This document shows, in pieces, positions 1 through 5,878 of a stretch of 7,986 bases of DNA. Both the position numbers and the translations under genes were made by a program. Source of the DNA: Defluviitaleaceae bacterium (GTDB lineage: Bacteria; Bacillota; Clostridia; Lachnospirales; UBA5962). The notes under the pieces were generated by a model, which worked only from the letters and a program-made list of their open reading frames with translations, was not told the origin of the DNA and made no database searches. Within the stretch, counting starts at the first letter, position 1. Each line of letters begins with the position of its first letter. The stretch is from NCBI GenBank assembly GCA_009780765.1, contig WQZK01000078.1:1-7986 (forward strand), in the 5' to 3' direction.

Positions 1-119
1 ATAAACGGAAATATAATAAAATCTGCTTCCTTATTTTCTTGAAAAGTGTGCCCCTGCATTTCTAAATAATTTTTTGCATGGTGGTAACGTATTTCGTTTC
101 CTAGAATAATGCCTTGCAA
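1..119 (-). CDS. Dipicolinate synthase subunit A-like protein, N-terminal fragment
   Basis: This partial gene runs off the left edge; only about 39 codons are visible. The chosen start is TTG at 119-117, because a perfect AGGAGG lies 7 nt upstream of it; the in-frame ATG at 137 has no ribosome binding site. The peptide begins MQGIILGNEIRYHHAKNYL, continues with EMQGH, and ends ADFIIFPF. This fits a Rossmann-type opening: a first strand, a short G-N-E-I-R turn in place of the usual GGDxRQ, a helix ending in GH, then a hydrophobic strand ending in Pro. That is the layout of the N-terminal domain of dipicolinate synthase A (DpaA/SpoVFA), which with DpaB makes the spore-core dipicolinic acid in the mother cell. 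Divergence from an aspartokinase gene supports this, since Bacillus spoVF genes sit beside dapG. With so few residues, another NAD(P)-binding protein is possible. Confidence 0.45.
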   Translation of the reverse strand, partial: MQGIILGNEIRYHHAKNYLEMQGHTFQENKEADFIIFPF

Positions 120-126
120 AATAATG

Positions 127-132
127 CCTCCT
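127..132 (-). promoter_or_regulatory. Ribosome binding site fixing a TTG start
   Basis: AGGAGG on the minus strand is 7 nt from TTG at 119-117. It lies downstream of the in-frame ATG at 137-135, so that ATG would be translated through it. This is why TTG is preferred as the start of the left-edge gene. Confidence 0.6.
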
Positions 133-148
133 GCCATATCTTATAATT

Positions 149-177
149 TATAATATGCAAATAGGACAATATAAGGT
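149..177 (-). promoter_or_regulatory. Possible sigma-K-like promoter for the dpaA-like gene
   Basis: On the minus strand CATATTATA (157-149) matches the sigma-K -10 pattern CATANNNTA. An AC dinucleotide at 177-176 sits 18 nt upstream, one base longer than the usual 16-17. Transcription would start roughly 20-25 nt before the AGGAGG/TTG start. In Bacillus the dipicolinate synthase genes are transcribed by sigma-K, which gives the match some weight. The region is very AT-rich, so chance matches are easy. Confidence 0.3.
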
Positions 178-196
178 TACTGTGTCAATAAACATC

Positions 197-206
197 ATTC
201 TAGAAT
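197..206. repeat. 10-bp perfect palindrome between divergent genes
   Basis: ATTCTAGAAT is a perfect palindrome in the divergent control region between the dpaA-like gene and the aspartokinase gene. It could be a small operator half-site pair, but it is short and AT-rich, so chance is a serious alternative. Confidence 0.2.
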
Positions 207-211
207 ATTAT

Positions 212-240
212 AAGACAAGGCAATTATTTATTATTATAAT
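212..240 (+). promoter_or_regulatory. Candidate sigma-A promoter of the aspartokinase gene
   Basis: AAGACA (212-217), a 17-nt spacer and a perfect TATAAT (235-240) form a good housekeeping-type promoter pointing at the aspartokinase gene. The predicted start of transcription, near 247, would fall on or just past the ribosome binding site at 242-247. Either the mRNA has almost no leader or a promoter slightly upstream is the real one. No lysine riboswitch fits in the 137 bp between the two genes. Confidence 0.35.
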
Positions 241-241
241 G

Positions 242-247
242 TAGGAG
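242..247 (+). promoter_or_regulatory. Ribosome binding site fixing the aspartokinase start
   Basis: TAGGAG directly abuts the ATG at 248, too close to serve it, but is 9 nt from the in-frame ATG at 257. The protein from 257 begins MLIVQKYGGSS, the usual N-terminus of aspartokinases, so 257 is the preferred start. Confidence 0.65.
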
Positions 248-256
248 ATGCGTTAC

Positions 257-1429
257 ATGCTTATTGTTCAAAAATACGGCGGAAGCTCATTAGCCACCGC
301 CGAAAAAATATTATATGTTGCAAATAAAATTAAAGAAAATTACCTAAAGGGTAATGACATGGTTGTTGTATTGTCGGCTCAGGGCGATATGACCGATATT
401 TTGCTAGAAAAAGCTAAAGAAATAAGTAAAAACCCATCAAAACGTGAGCTTGATGTGCTTCTCTCAACGGGCGAAGTTCAATCTGCTGCTTTAATGGCAA
501 TGGCTCTTGAAGATAGGGGCTTTTCTGCTGTATCGTTAAATGCTTTGCAAGCTGGTATATTTTCTACTTCAGAGCATGGCTTGGCAAAAATTGTTTCTAT
601 AAATCCAACTAGAATTAAAAACGAGCTTAAAGCTAAAAAAATAGTTATAATCACGGGTTTTCAAGGAATTGATGAACATGGAAATATAACTACCTTAGGG
701 CGTGGAGCTTCTGACACAACAGCAATTGCGTTAGCCTCGGCTCTTGTTGCCGACCTGTGCGAAATATACACCGATGTAGAAGGCATATATACAGCCGACC
801 CAAAACAGGTTGAAAACGCCATAAAACACAAAGAACTTTGCTATAACGAAACTTTAGAGCTGGCTCAAATGGGAGCAAGTGTTTTGCACAGTCGTTCGGT
901 TGAGCTTGCCCAAAAATTTGGTATAGATTTTTTTGTAAAATCAAGCACTATAGAATCTGAGCCAACCTTAATAAAGGCATGCAACCTAGAAGAAAAAATT
1001 ATAAGTGGCATAGCTTCGGAGAAAAAGATTTGCAAGCTATCAATAACAAATATTTCTGGCGAAAAAATGCTCCTAATTTTGCAACTCTTAGCTATGCACA
1101 AAATTTCTGTAGATATGGCTTCGTGCGTAGCTAATAATTTATCTTTTGTGGTTCATAAAAGTGATTTATCAAAAACGCTGGAGATAATAAATGCCTACTT
1201 TAGCGAAGAAATACTTGTAGAAAAAAATCTTGTAAAAATATCTCTAGTTGGCACTGGAGTGGCCTACGACACAGAGATTTTAGCATTATTTTACGAAACA
1301 CTCCTCAAAGAAGGAGTAGAAATTAGCTTATTATCGTTATCGACAATAAAAATTTCTGTGCTTGTTAAGAAAGATGATACAAAACGGGCAATTAAAGCAC
1401 TACACAAGAATCTTGTAGAGGGAGTGTAA
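257..1429 (+). CDS. lysC: Aspartate kinase (aspartokinase)
   Basis: Phosphorylates L-aspartate with ATP to 4-aspartyl phosphate, the first step towards diaminopimelate, lysine, threonine, methionine and dipicolinate; cytosolic. The protein is 390 aa from the ATG at 257, slightly short for the ~400-410 aa single-chain class. Numbered from that Met, it shows KYGGSS (6-11), STGE (70-73), GFQG (134-137), GRGASDTTA (148-156; the family usually has GRGGSDTTA), YTDVEGIYTADP (171-182) and MGASVLHSRSVELAQK (205-220; usually MGAKVLHPRS). The amino acid kinase domain takes up about residues 1-240 and two ACT domains the rest. The ACT part is diverged: the usual DxPG turn is replaced by ISGEKM, and the second ACT motif reads SLLSLSTIKISVLV. 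Feedback control by lysine may therefore be altered (inference). It is followed after 3 bp by the ATPase gene, so the two are probably co-transcribed. Whether it is the lysC- or dapG-type isozyme cannot be settled; the divergent dpaA-like gene hints at the latter. Confidence 0.93.
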   Translation: MLIVQKYGGSSLATAEKILYVANKIKENYLKGNDMVVVLSAQGDMTDILLEKAKEISKNPSKRELDVLLSTGEVQSAALMAMALEDRGFSAVSLNALQAGIFSTSEHGLAKIVSINPTRIKNELKAKKIVIITGFQGIDEHGNITTLGRGASDTTAIALASALVADLCEIYTDVEGIYTADPKQVENAIKHKELCYNETLELAQMGASVLHSRSVELAQKFGIDFFVKSSTIESEPTLIKACNLEEKIISGIASEKKICKLSITNISGEKMLLILQLLAMHKISVDMASCVANNLSFVVHKSDLSKTLEIINAYFSEEILVEKNLVKISLVGTGVAYDTEILALFYETLLKEGVEISLLSLSTIKISVLVKKDDTKRAIKALHKNLVEGV

Positions 1430-1432
1430 TCA

Positions 1433-2392
1433 ATGGAAAAGCGTATGTTTGCAGGTGCAAGTACACCTTTGGGTTTTGTAAATTTTTTTGAATTTATAAT
1501 GCCTTTAGAAAAGGCTCAAAAAAGGTATCTTTTAAAAGGTTCTTCGGGTTCTGGCAAAAGCACATTTATTAAAAAAGTTGCTAAAGAGTTTGAAGTTATG
1601 GGCGAATATATAGAAAAATTTCATTGCTCAAATGATGTTAAAAGCCTAGATGCTTTGGCGATTCCTAGCCGTGGCTTGTGTATAATAGATGCAACCGCAC
1701 CACATGCAAAAGACCCCGAAATTCCTATAGCAATAGATAAAATTATTGATTTTGCCGAATTTATAGACGAGAGTAAAATTGCCAAATATAAAGATGAATT
1801 AAGAACACTACTAAATGCAAAAAAAGCTGCAACTGAAACAGCAACAGAGTATTTCAAAGCACTTGGAAGCATTTACAAAGCGGAAAATTCGGTTTATGAA
1901 ACGCCAGAAAAAAAACAAGATTTAAAGAAAGAGGCAAAAGAATTGGTAAGCCAACTTAATTTAAACCTTAACGAGCTTGGAATAGACAGAAAACTATTTT
2001 TAAATGCACTTACTCCAGATGGTTTTGTGAGTTTTTCTGATAGATACTTCTCAGATTGTGAGGTTTACAATGTGCCCCAAAAAAATATAGACCTATTTTT
2101 AGCAGAGCTTAGAAGTGAAGCCAATTTTTGCGGCATAAATACAGAAAGCTTCTATAGCCCTTTTGCACCAAATAAGCTTCAACACTTATACTTGCCTGAG
2201 GCAAAAATTGTATTTACTAGCAAGGAGCAAAACAAGAGCGAACTGTTTGAAAAAATATTAAACACAACCGTTACTTCTATGAAAGAGTCAAGGTTGCACC
2301 ACCTTAAAATTGAGGAAATCTACAAAAACACTATAGATTTTAAAAAATTAAACGCTATGACCGAAAAGATAATACAAGAAATTTTGCAATAA
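1433..2392 (+). CDS. P-loop ATPase of the PRK06851 type with a degenerate second half
   Basis: A 319-aa cytosolic nucleotide-binding protein of unknown function. The start ATG lies 8 nt after AGAGGGAG (1417-1424), inside the end of the aspartokinase gene. Residues 36-44 are a clean Walker A motif, GSSGSGKST, preceded by FAGASTPLGFVNFF (6-19) and followed by EKFHCSNDVKSLDALAIP (61-78) and IIDATAPH (84-91). The middle (about 105-180) is charged and probably helical. The C-terminal half repeats the layout: LTPDGFVSF (193-201), then SFYSPFAPNKLQHLYLP (239-255) and KIVFTS (258-263). Where the second P-loop should be, residues 211-221 read VYNVPQKNIDL, without the G-x-x-G-x-G-K-S/T signature. Relatives known to me run ~360-370 aa and carry two P-loops, so this copy seems shortened, with only the first site able to bind nucleotide. 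No catalytic activity can be assigned. Co-transcription with aspartokinase is likely, but no functional link is obvious. Confidence 0.75.
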   Translation: MEKRMFAGASTPLGFVNFFEFIMPLEKAQKRYLLKGSSGSGKSTFIKKVAKEFEVMGEYIEKFHCSNDVKSLDALAIPSRGLCIIDATAPHAKDPEIPIAIDKIIDFAEFIDESKIAKYKDELRTLLNAKKAATETATEYFKALGSIYKAENSVYETPEKKQDLKKEAKELVSQLNLNLNELGIDRKLFLNALTPDGFVSFSDRYFSDCEVYNVPQKNIDLFLAELRSEANFCGINTESFYSPFAPNKLQHLYLPEAKIVFTSKEQNKSELFEKILNTTVTSMKESRLHHLKIEEIYKNTIDFKKLNAMTEKIIQEILQ

Positions 2393-2428
2393 AAATAGCG
2401 AGCGGTTTTAACACCGTTCGCCATTTTT
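2391..2428. terminator. Bidirectional intrinsic terminator between converging units
   Basis: Arms 2391-2406 and 2413-2428 form a 16-bp stem with one A.C mismatch and one G.U pair, around the 6-nt loop TTTAAC. The left arm begins with five A and the right arm ends with five T, so both strands yield a GC-rich hairpin followed by a U-run. It begins at the stop codon of the plus-strand ATPase gene and lies 22 bp past the end of the minus-strand hydrolase gene. Confidence 0.85.
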
Positions 2429-2450
2429 ATAAATTCGTATATGCAGAAGC

Positions 2451-3122
2451 TTATTCGTCCATATCACCTGCTAGAGCCTCTTCCAAAAATGTGATAACTT
2501 CTTTGGTTTGTGGCTCGCTATGGCTAGGAACGCAAATATTGAAGTCTAGTTGTTTGTATAGCTCTATCATATACTTAGCCGCTTCGTCGCCCATCCAAAG
2601 ATAGGCCTCACCGCTCTCCACACCAAAATTATCAGCCGTATACAAAACTTTCCCCACAGAATCGTATACGCTTATACTATCGTCTGAATGTCCTGGCGTG
2701 TGGAATAAGGTTATTCCCTCTTCTTTAAAGCACATACTCCCTTCAAATACCAAATTAGGCAAGCATTTATGTATTTCTGAATCAATAAAATCACGATTCT
2801 TTATCATAAATGCCTTGGTTTCTATATCCCACTCTTTATCCATTATTTCACGGCATAGTGCGTGAGATACTATAATTTCATCTTTTAACGCCGAATTCCC
2901 AAAAATATGGTCCCAATGAGCATGGGTAATAATTGCAATTATAGGTTTTTTATCTTCGCCTATATACTCAAGTATAGCCTTAATATTGCTCTCGCCCATG
3001 CCTGTATCAATGATAAAGTTATACTTTTTTCCTAGAATTAGGCCCATATGAACAAATCCGCCCTTTGCATTTTCTGGCACAGTGAATAAAATGTTACGCT
3101 TTGTCAGCTCCGTAACTTTCAT
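2451..3122 (-). CDS. Metallo-beta-lactamase-fold hydrolase
   Basis: A 223-aa cytosolic hydrolase of the MBL superfamily; no signal peptide is visible. The complete dinuclear metal site can be read: THAHWDH at 66-72 (H67, H69, D71, H72), H145 in HTPGHS (141-146), D164 in TADN (162-165) and H201 in PSH (199-201). The opening strands, with FIIDTGMG at 36-43, are typical. Families with this set include thioesterases, lactonases and glyoxalase II-like enzymes; the substrate cannot be chosen from sequence. The start follows AAGGAGGG (3131-3138) by 8 nt. It is the last gene of the five-gene minus-strand unit, 21 bp after the kinase gene and just before the shared terminator. In this company hydrolysis of a thioester, lactone or phosphorylated product is plausible, but that is inference. 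Confidence 0.88.
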   Translation of the reverse strand: MKVTELTKRNILFTVPENAKGGFVHMGLILGKKYNFIIDTGMGESNIKAILEYIGEDKKPIIAIITHAHWDHIFGNSALKDEIIVSHALCREIMDKEWDIETKAFMIKNRDFIDSEIHKCLPNLVFEGSMCFKEEGITLFHTPGHSDDSISVYDSVGKVLYTADNFGVESGEAYLWMGDEAAKYMIELYKQLDFNICVPSHSEPQTKEVITFLEEALAGDMDE

Positions 3123-3143
3123 AACCTTCTCCCTCCTTTATAA

Positions 3144-4229
3144 TTAAATAGTTTCCATTTCAAATATTTTCTGTAGTGCAGTTAGTGCTTCTTCTCTTTC
3201 TTCGTCATCATCTGAAAACATAAAATTTTGCACCGCTCTGTATCCGAATTTGATAAGAATCATCTCTTTAATAAATTTCTTATCTATATTAGAAATATCC
3301 ATAAACTCCGCAATTCCGTTATAATACGCAGGTATTAATTTTTGGCAACACTCTTCAAAGCTATCAAAATCATAATCATCTGCAATTAGGCTTGCCAAAT
3401 CTTCGCCAAGGTATCCAAAGCCAGCTGTGTCCCAGTCGATTAATGAAATCTTATTATCATTGTAGATAATATTTTCAACCCAAAAATCTCTATGGCATAA
3501 TACCACGGGGAGTTTTGCAATTTCGTTAAACAAACAATCCATCTCATCATCTATTTTAAAAATCATTTGCTTTAGATGCTCTGGAATTTTGCACTCCTCT
3601 GAACGCAAAAAACTATATTCATAAGACTTTCCTTCAATTATTTTAATTTTTCCGTCTTTAATTGCTTGTTTTTGCAAGTCGTCTAAAGGGCAATTTTCAT
3701 GAATTAACCGCTCGTAACTATATTGTTGGTGGTGCCACTTTTCATAATCTCTTTTCAAAAAACCAGTATCACTAAAATTAGGTAAGTCTTTAACTAAGCT
3801 AGGGGTTGTAAATATTTTGCCTTGAAAACGTCCCAGTTCAACCGCTGCTTTTTCAAGCATTTTAATGGTTAAATTTCTGCCCGAAACGCCATCTACATAC
3901 TCCATCCATATCCTAATTTTATCGCTTTCAGCCTCAGTATAGTAGCATTTTGGCCAGCCAAAAGACTCGGTTAAAACTTTACCTAAATCCGAAACATAAA
4001 GGTCATGCTCTCTACGCCATGAATCTTTATCGCCCGCTCGTTCCCACTTTTCTTGAGTTTTAAAAACCATTTTAAATGGCAGTTTATCGCCCCTCTTAGT
4101 TTCAGCAATACCCTCTAAAAGCTGCACATCTCCTAGTGTTCCACCTTGTAGCTTTGCTTTGTCATAATCAGCATCAACAACGCTTTTACCTAGCATTTTG
4201 CTAAGAGCTATATAAGTTTTTTCTTTCAT
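3144..4229 (-). CDS. APH/choline kinase-type phosphotransferase
   Basis: A 361-aa kinase-fold protein of the aminoglycoside phosphotransferase/choline kinase superfamily. The catalytic loop is HRDFWVENI (246-254), with D248 as presumed base and N253 as metal ligand; IDWD (264-267) supplies the metal-binding Asp that follows. In the N-lobe, FKMVFKTQE (52-60) likely carries the ATP-binding lysine (K57), with E74 in WRREHDLY as its salt-bridge partner. The N-lobe begins with LQGGTLGDVQLLEG, a G-rich loop. An insertion around 150-210 is charged and probably helical. It transfers phosphate from ATP to a hydroxyl of some small molecule. The family includes antibiotic kinases, choline/homoserine kinases and the hydroxyacyl-CoA kinases of the LvaA/ACAD10-11 kind. 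The MaoC and SDR genes just upstream favour a metabolic rather than a resistance role. The start is preceded by AAGGA, 11 nt away; the upstream gene ends 23 bp before. Confidence 0.82.
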   Translation of the reverse strand: MKEKTYIALSKMLGKSVVDADYDKAKLQGGTLGDVQLLEGIAETKRGDKLPFKMVFKTQEKWERAGDKDSWRREHDLYVSDLGKVLTESFGWPKCYYTEAESDKIRIWMEYVDGVSGRNLTIKMLEKAAVELGRFQGKIFTTPSLVKDLPNFSDTGFLKRDYEKWHHQQYSYERLIHENCPLDDLQKQAIKDGKIKIIEGKSYEYSFLRSEECKIPEHLKQMIFKIDDEMDCLFNEIAKLPVVLCHRDFWVENIIYNDNKISLIDWDTAGFGYLGEDLASLIADDYDFDSFEECCQKLIPAYYNGIAEFMDISNIDKKFIKEMILIKFGYRAVQNFMFSDDDEEREEALTALQKIFEMETI

Positions 4230-4252
4230 TTATTCACGCTTCCTTTTTTGCG

Positions 4253-4669
4253 TTATTTCGGAGGCATAACCAAAGCCTCTCCACTTATAACTTGCTTACC
4301 GTCTTGATTTGTAACAACACAGTCTATCACAACAAAACCTTTCGCTTCTATTTTTTCTTTAATGGTGCAAGTTGCTGTAATAGTGTCGTTAAATCTAACT
4401 GGTGCTAAAAATTTTAAATCTTGCTTTAAGTATATTGTTCCTGGGCCAGGTAGTTGCATTGCCAAAACTGATGATATAAGGCTTGCCGCTAACATTCCGT
4501 GTACAATACGCCCACCAAACATGGTGTTTTTTGCATATTCTTCATTTACATGAGCTGGATTCAAATCGCCTGATATGCCCGCAAACATGTATACATCTGT
4601 TTCTGTGATAGTCTTAGCGAAAGATGCCGATTGACCTATTTCTAATTGATTTATAGTAAAACCTTTCAT
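4253..4669 (-). CDS. MaoC-family (R)-specific enoyl-CoA hydratase-like protein
   Basis: A 138-aa single hot-dog domain, the normal size for PhaJ-type hydratases. The hydratase motif is clear: AGISGDLNPAHVNEEYA (30-46), with D35 and H40 in the positions of the catalytic Asp/His pair, followed by FGGRIVHGMLAASL (51-64), typical of the substrate-tunnel helix. Such enzymes add water to trans-2-enoyl-CoA to give (R)-3-hydroxyacyl-CoA. The next upstream gene is a FabG/PhaB-like reductase, so together they could interconvert enoyl-, 3-hydroxy- and 3-ketoacyl-CoA, for example crotonyl-CoA and acetoacetyl-CoA. A phosphate acetyl/butyryltransferase-associated MaoC role is less likely, as no such gene is adjacent. 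The start lies 7 nt after AGGAGGT (4677-4683). Confidence 0.87.
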   Translation of the reverse strand: MKGFTINQLEIGQSASFAKTITETDVYMFAGISGDLNPAHVNEEYAKNTMFGGRIVHGMLAASLISSVLAMQLPGPGTIYLKQDLKFLAPVRFNDTITATCTIKEKIEAKGFVVIDCVVTNQDGKQVISGEALVMPPK

Positions 4670-4693
4670 CTATATTACCTCCTAATTTTGTAG

Positions 4694-4712
4694 GGGCGAA
4701 CTACGTTCGCCC
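4694..4712. repeat. GC-rich palindromic hairpin between SDR and MaoC genes
   Basis: GGGCGAAC, the loop TAC and GTTCGCCC form a perfect 8-bp stem, within the 49-bp gap between the two genes. It is much richer in G+C than its surroundings. The flanks, TGTAG before and GC after, resemble short REP-like repeats scattered through many bacterial genomes. In the minus-strand mRNA it may act as a processing or stability hairpin; no U-run follows, so it is not a standard terminator. Confidence 0.6.
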
Positions 4713-4718
4713 GCAGCG

Positions 4719-5438
4719 TTAAAGCCTCATTCCGCCGTTAACACTTAAATTATGCCCCGTGATATAAGAAGCATCATCACTTGCTAAAAATAATATTGTT
4801 TTCGCAATTTCTTCAGGTTGGCCAAGTCTGCCAAGCATTGTTTGCTTTGCAAACTTGTCTAAAAGTTCTTGTGGAACGGTTTTTAAAATGTCCGTCATGG
4901 TATAACCTGGTGAAACCGAGTTAACGCGAACTGCTGCACCTTTTCTTGCAAATTCTTTCGCCCATGTTTTAGTAAGCCCATAAATAGCCGATTTTGTTGC
5001 CGCATAGTTCGCTTGGCCGATATTTCCAAACTCGCCAACAACAGATGAAATATTAATAATCGAGCCGCTACCACCAGTTTCCATATGCGGGCCGATAAGG
5101 CGAGTAAGATTAAAAACGCCCCTAAGGTTAACATCCATAACCATGTCCCATTGCTCGTCGGTCATTTTTGCCGTCATTACATCTCTTGTAATTCCTGCAT
5201 TATTCACTAAAATATCAATTTTGCCATACTTTTCGGTTGCATGTGCAAAAAACTCACGACAAGCCTCAGCATCTGCAACATTTAGCTTGTAGCCTTCGCC
5301 TTTTTCAATTGGATATGCTACCTCAGCTATATCGCAAGCTATAACCGTTGCCCCTTCCCCAATAAGCATTTCTGCACTGATACGTCCAATTCCAGCTGCT
5401 GCTCCTGTTATTACTGCTACTTTGTTTTGAAATCTCAT
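4719..5438 (-). CDS. Short-chain dehydrogenase/reductase, FabG/PhaB-like
   Basis: A 239-aa classical SDR that would reversibly reduce a 3-ketoacyl-CoA or -ACP to the 3-hydroxy form. Visible motifs are TGAAAGIG (11-18) for the dinucleotide, NNAG (79-82), N104, S132, Y145 and K149 as the catalytic tetrad in FabG spacing, and PG (177-178) after the tetrad. Asp36 ends the second strand (IACDIAE). FabG-type NADPH enzymes lack an acid there, so NAD(H) is the more likely cofactor. The C-terminus SVNGGMRL resembles the family ending in VNGGM. It lies 19 bp after the Dabb gene and before MaoC, with AGGAGG (5446-5451) 7 nt from its ATG. A sole housekeeping fabG for fatty acid synthesis is unlikely, because no other fab gene is near. 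A sugar or other alcohol substrate cannot be excluded. Confidence 0.9.
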   Translation of the reverse strand: MRFQNKVAVITGAAAGIGRISAEMLIGEGATVIACDIAEVAYPIEKGEGYKLNVADAEACREFFAHATEKYGKIDILVNNAGITRDVMTAKMTDEQWDMVMDVNLRGVFNLTRLIGPHMETGGSGSIINISSVVGEFGNIGQANYAATKSAIYGLTKTWAKEFARKGAAVRVNSVSPGYTMTDILKTVPQELLDKFAKQTMLGRLGQPEEIAKTILFLASDDASYITGHNLSVNGGMRL

Positions 5439-5457
5439 AATAGTTCCTCCTGTAAAA

Positions 5458-5760
5458 TTAATTTTCTAAATAATCTAAGCAAATTTTGTCTGTTGTTGTT
5501 AATTGCAAAAACTCTACCACTTTTACGTGTTCTGGGTGGATTTGGTAAGCTTTAAGTGCATCTTCATCCACAAATAAGCTATCAAGAACAATAGCTCTGT
5601 TGCTTGTTTGAAGCAAGTTTATATGCACTTTCATTTCAACAATTCCGCCAATTTTATCTTTTAAAGACTCTAGCATAAGTTTTATCTTTTTTGCATTTTC
5701 TAAATTTTCTGCATTGGTAAACTCGTCTTTAAAATTTCTTGCAATAATATGCCTTACCAT
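5458..5760 (-). CDS. Dabb (stress-responsive alpha/beta barrel) domain protein
   Basis: A 100-aa protein covering one Dabb domain, a ferredoxin-like fold that forms dimeric barrels. It has the family's opening MVRHIIARNFKDE, a helix (about 18-36) ending GGIVEMKVHINLL, and the hallmark DEDALKAYQIHPEHVKVVEFL (split around residues 65-85), where His76 and His79 lie. Members are small soluble proteins. A few, such as olivetolic acid cyclase, are enzymes acting on polyketide-like acyl substrates, but most have no known role. It is the first gene of the five-gene minus-strand unit. AGGAGG (5769-5774) lies 8 nt before the ATG. A substrate-binding or cyclising role alongside the SDR and MaoC proteins is possible but is only inference. 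Confidence 0.85.
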   Translation of the reverse strand: MVRHIIARNFKDEFTNAENLENAKKIKLMLESLKDKIGGIVEMKVHINLLQTSNRAIVLDSLFVDEDALKAYQIHPEHVKVVEFLQLTTTDKICLDYLEN

Positions 5761-5774
5761 TTTAAACGCCTCCT

Positions 5775-5780
5775 ATTATA
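5775..5780 (-). promoter_or_regulatory. Possible -10 element for the five-gene unit
   Basis: TATAAT on the minus strand directly abuts the AGGAGG of the Dabb gene. No good -35 is found 17 nt upstream (TCAATA). Transcription from it would begin inside or after the ribosome binding site, so the real promoter may lie further upstream. Confidence 0.2.
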
Positions 5781-5878
5781 ACTTTTTCTTTAGAAAGTAT
5801 TGAATAATTTTATCTGGGCATTTCGCCCATACTCCTATTTTGCGTTGTGTATGCTCACTATTCTTCCCCTCTTCTGGC

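Noticed and set aside
138..256. Lysine riboswitch or T-box before the aspartokinase gene
   Set aside because: The gap is too short and shows no suitable stems; the classical L-box needs about 180 nt.
690..1101. Minus-strand open frames inside the aspartokinase gene
   Set aside because: They overlap a clear gene, resemble no family and have no ribosome binding site.
1621..1872. Minus-strand hydrophobic open frame inside the ATPase gene
   Set aside because: Antisense shadow of a conserved gene; the apparent membrane character comes from complementing Lys/Glu-rich codons.
3144..4229. Antibiotic (aminoglycoside) resistance gene
   Set aside because: Only the general kinase fold is shown. The operon context is metabolic, there is no mobile element, and base composition matches its neighbours.
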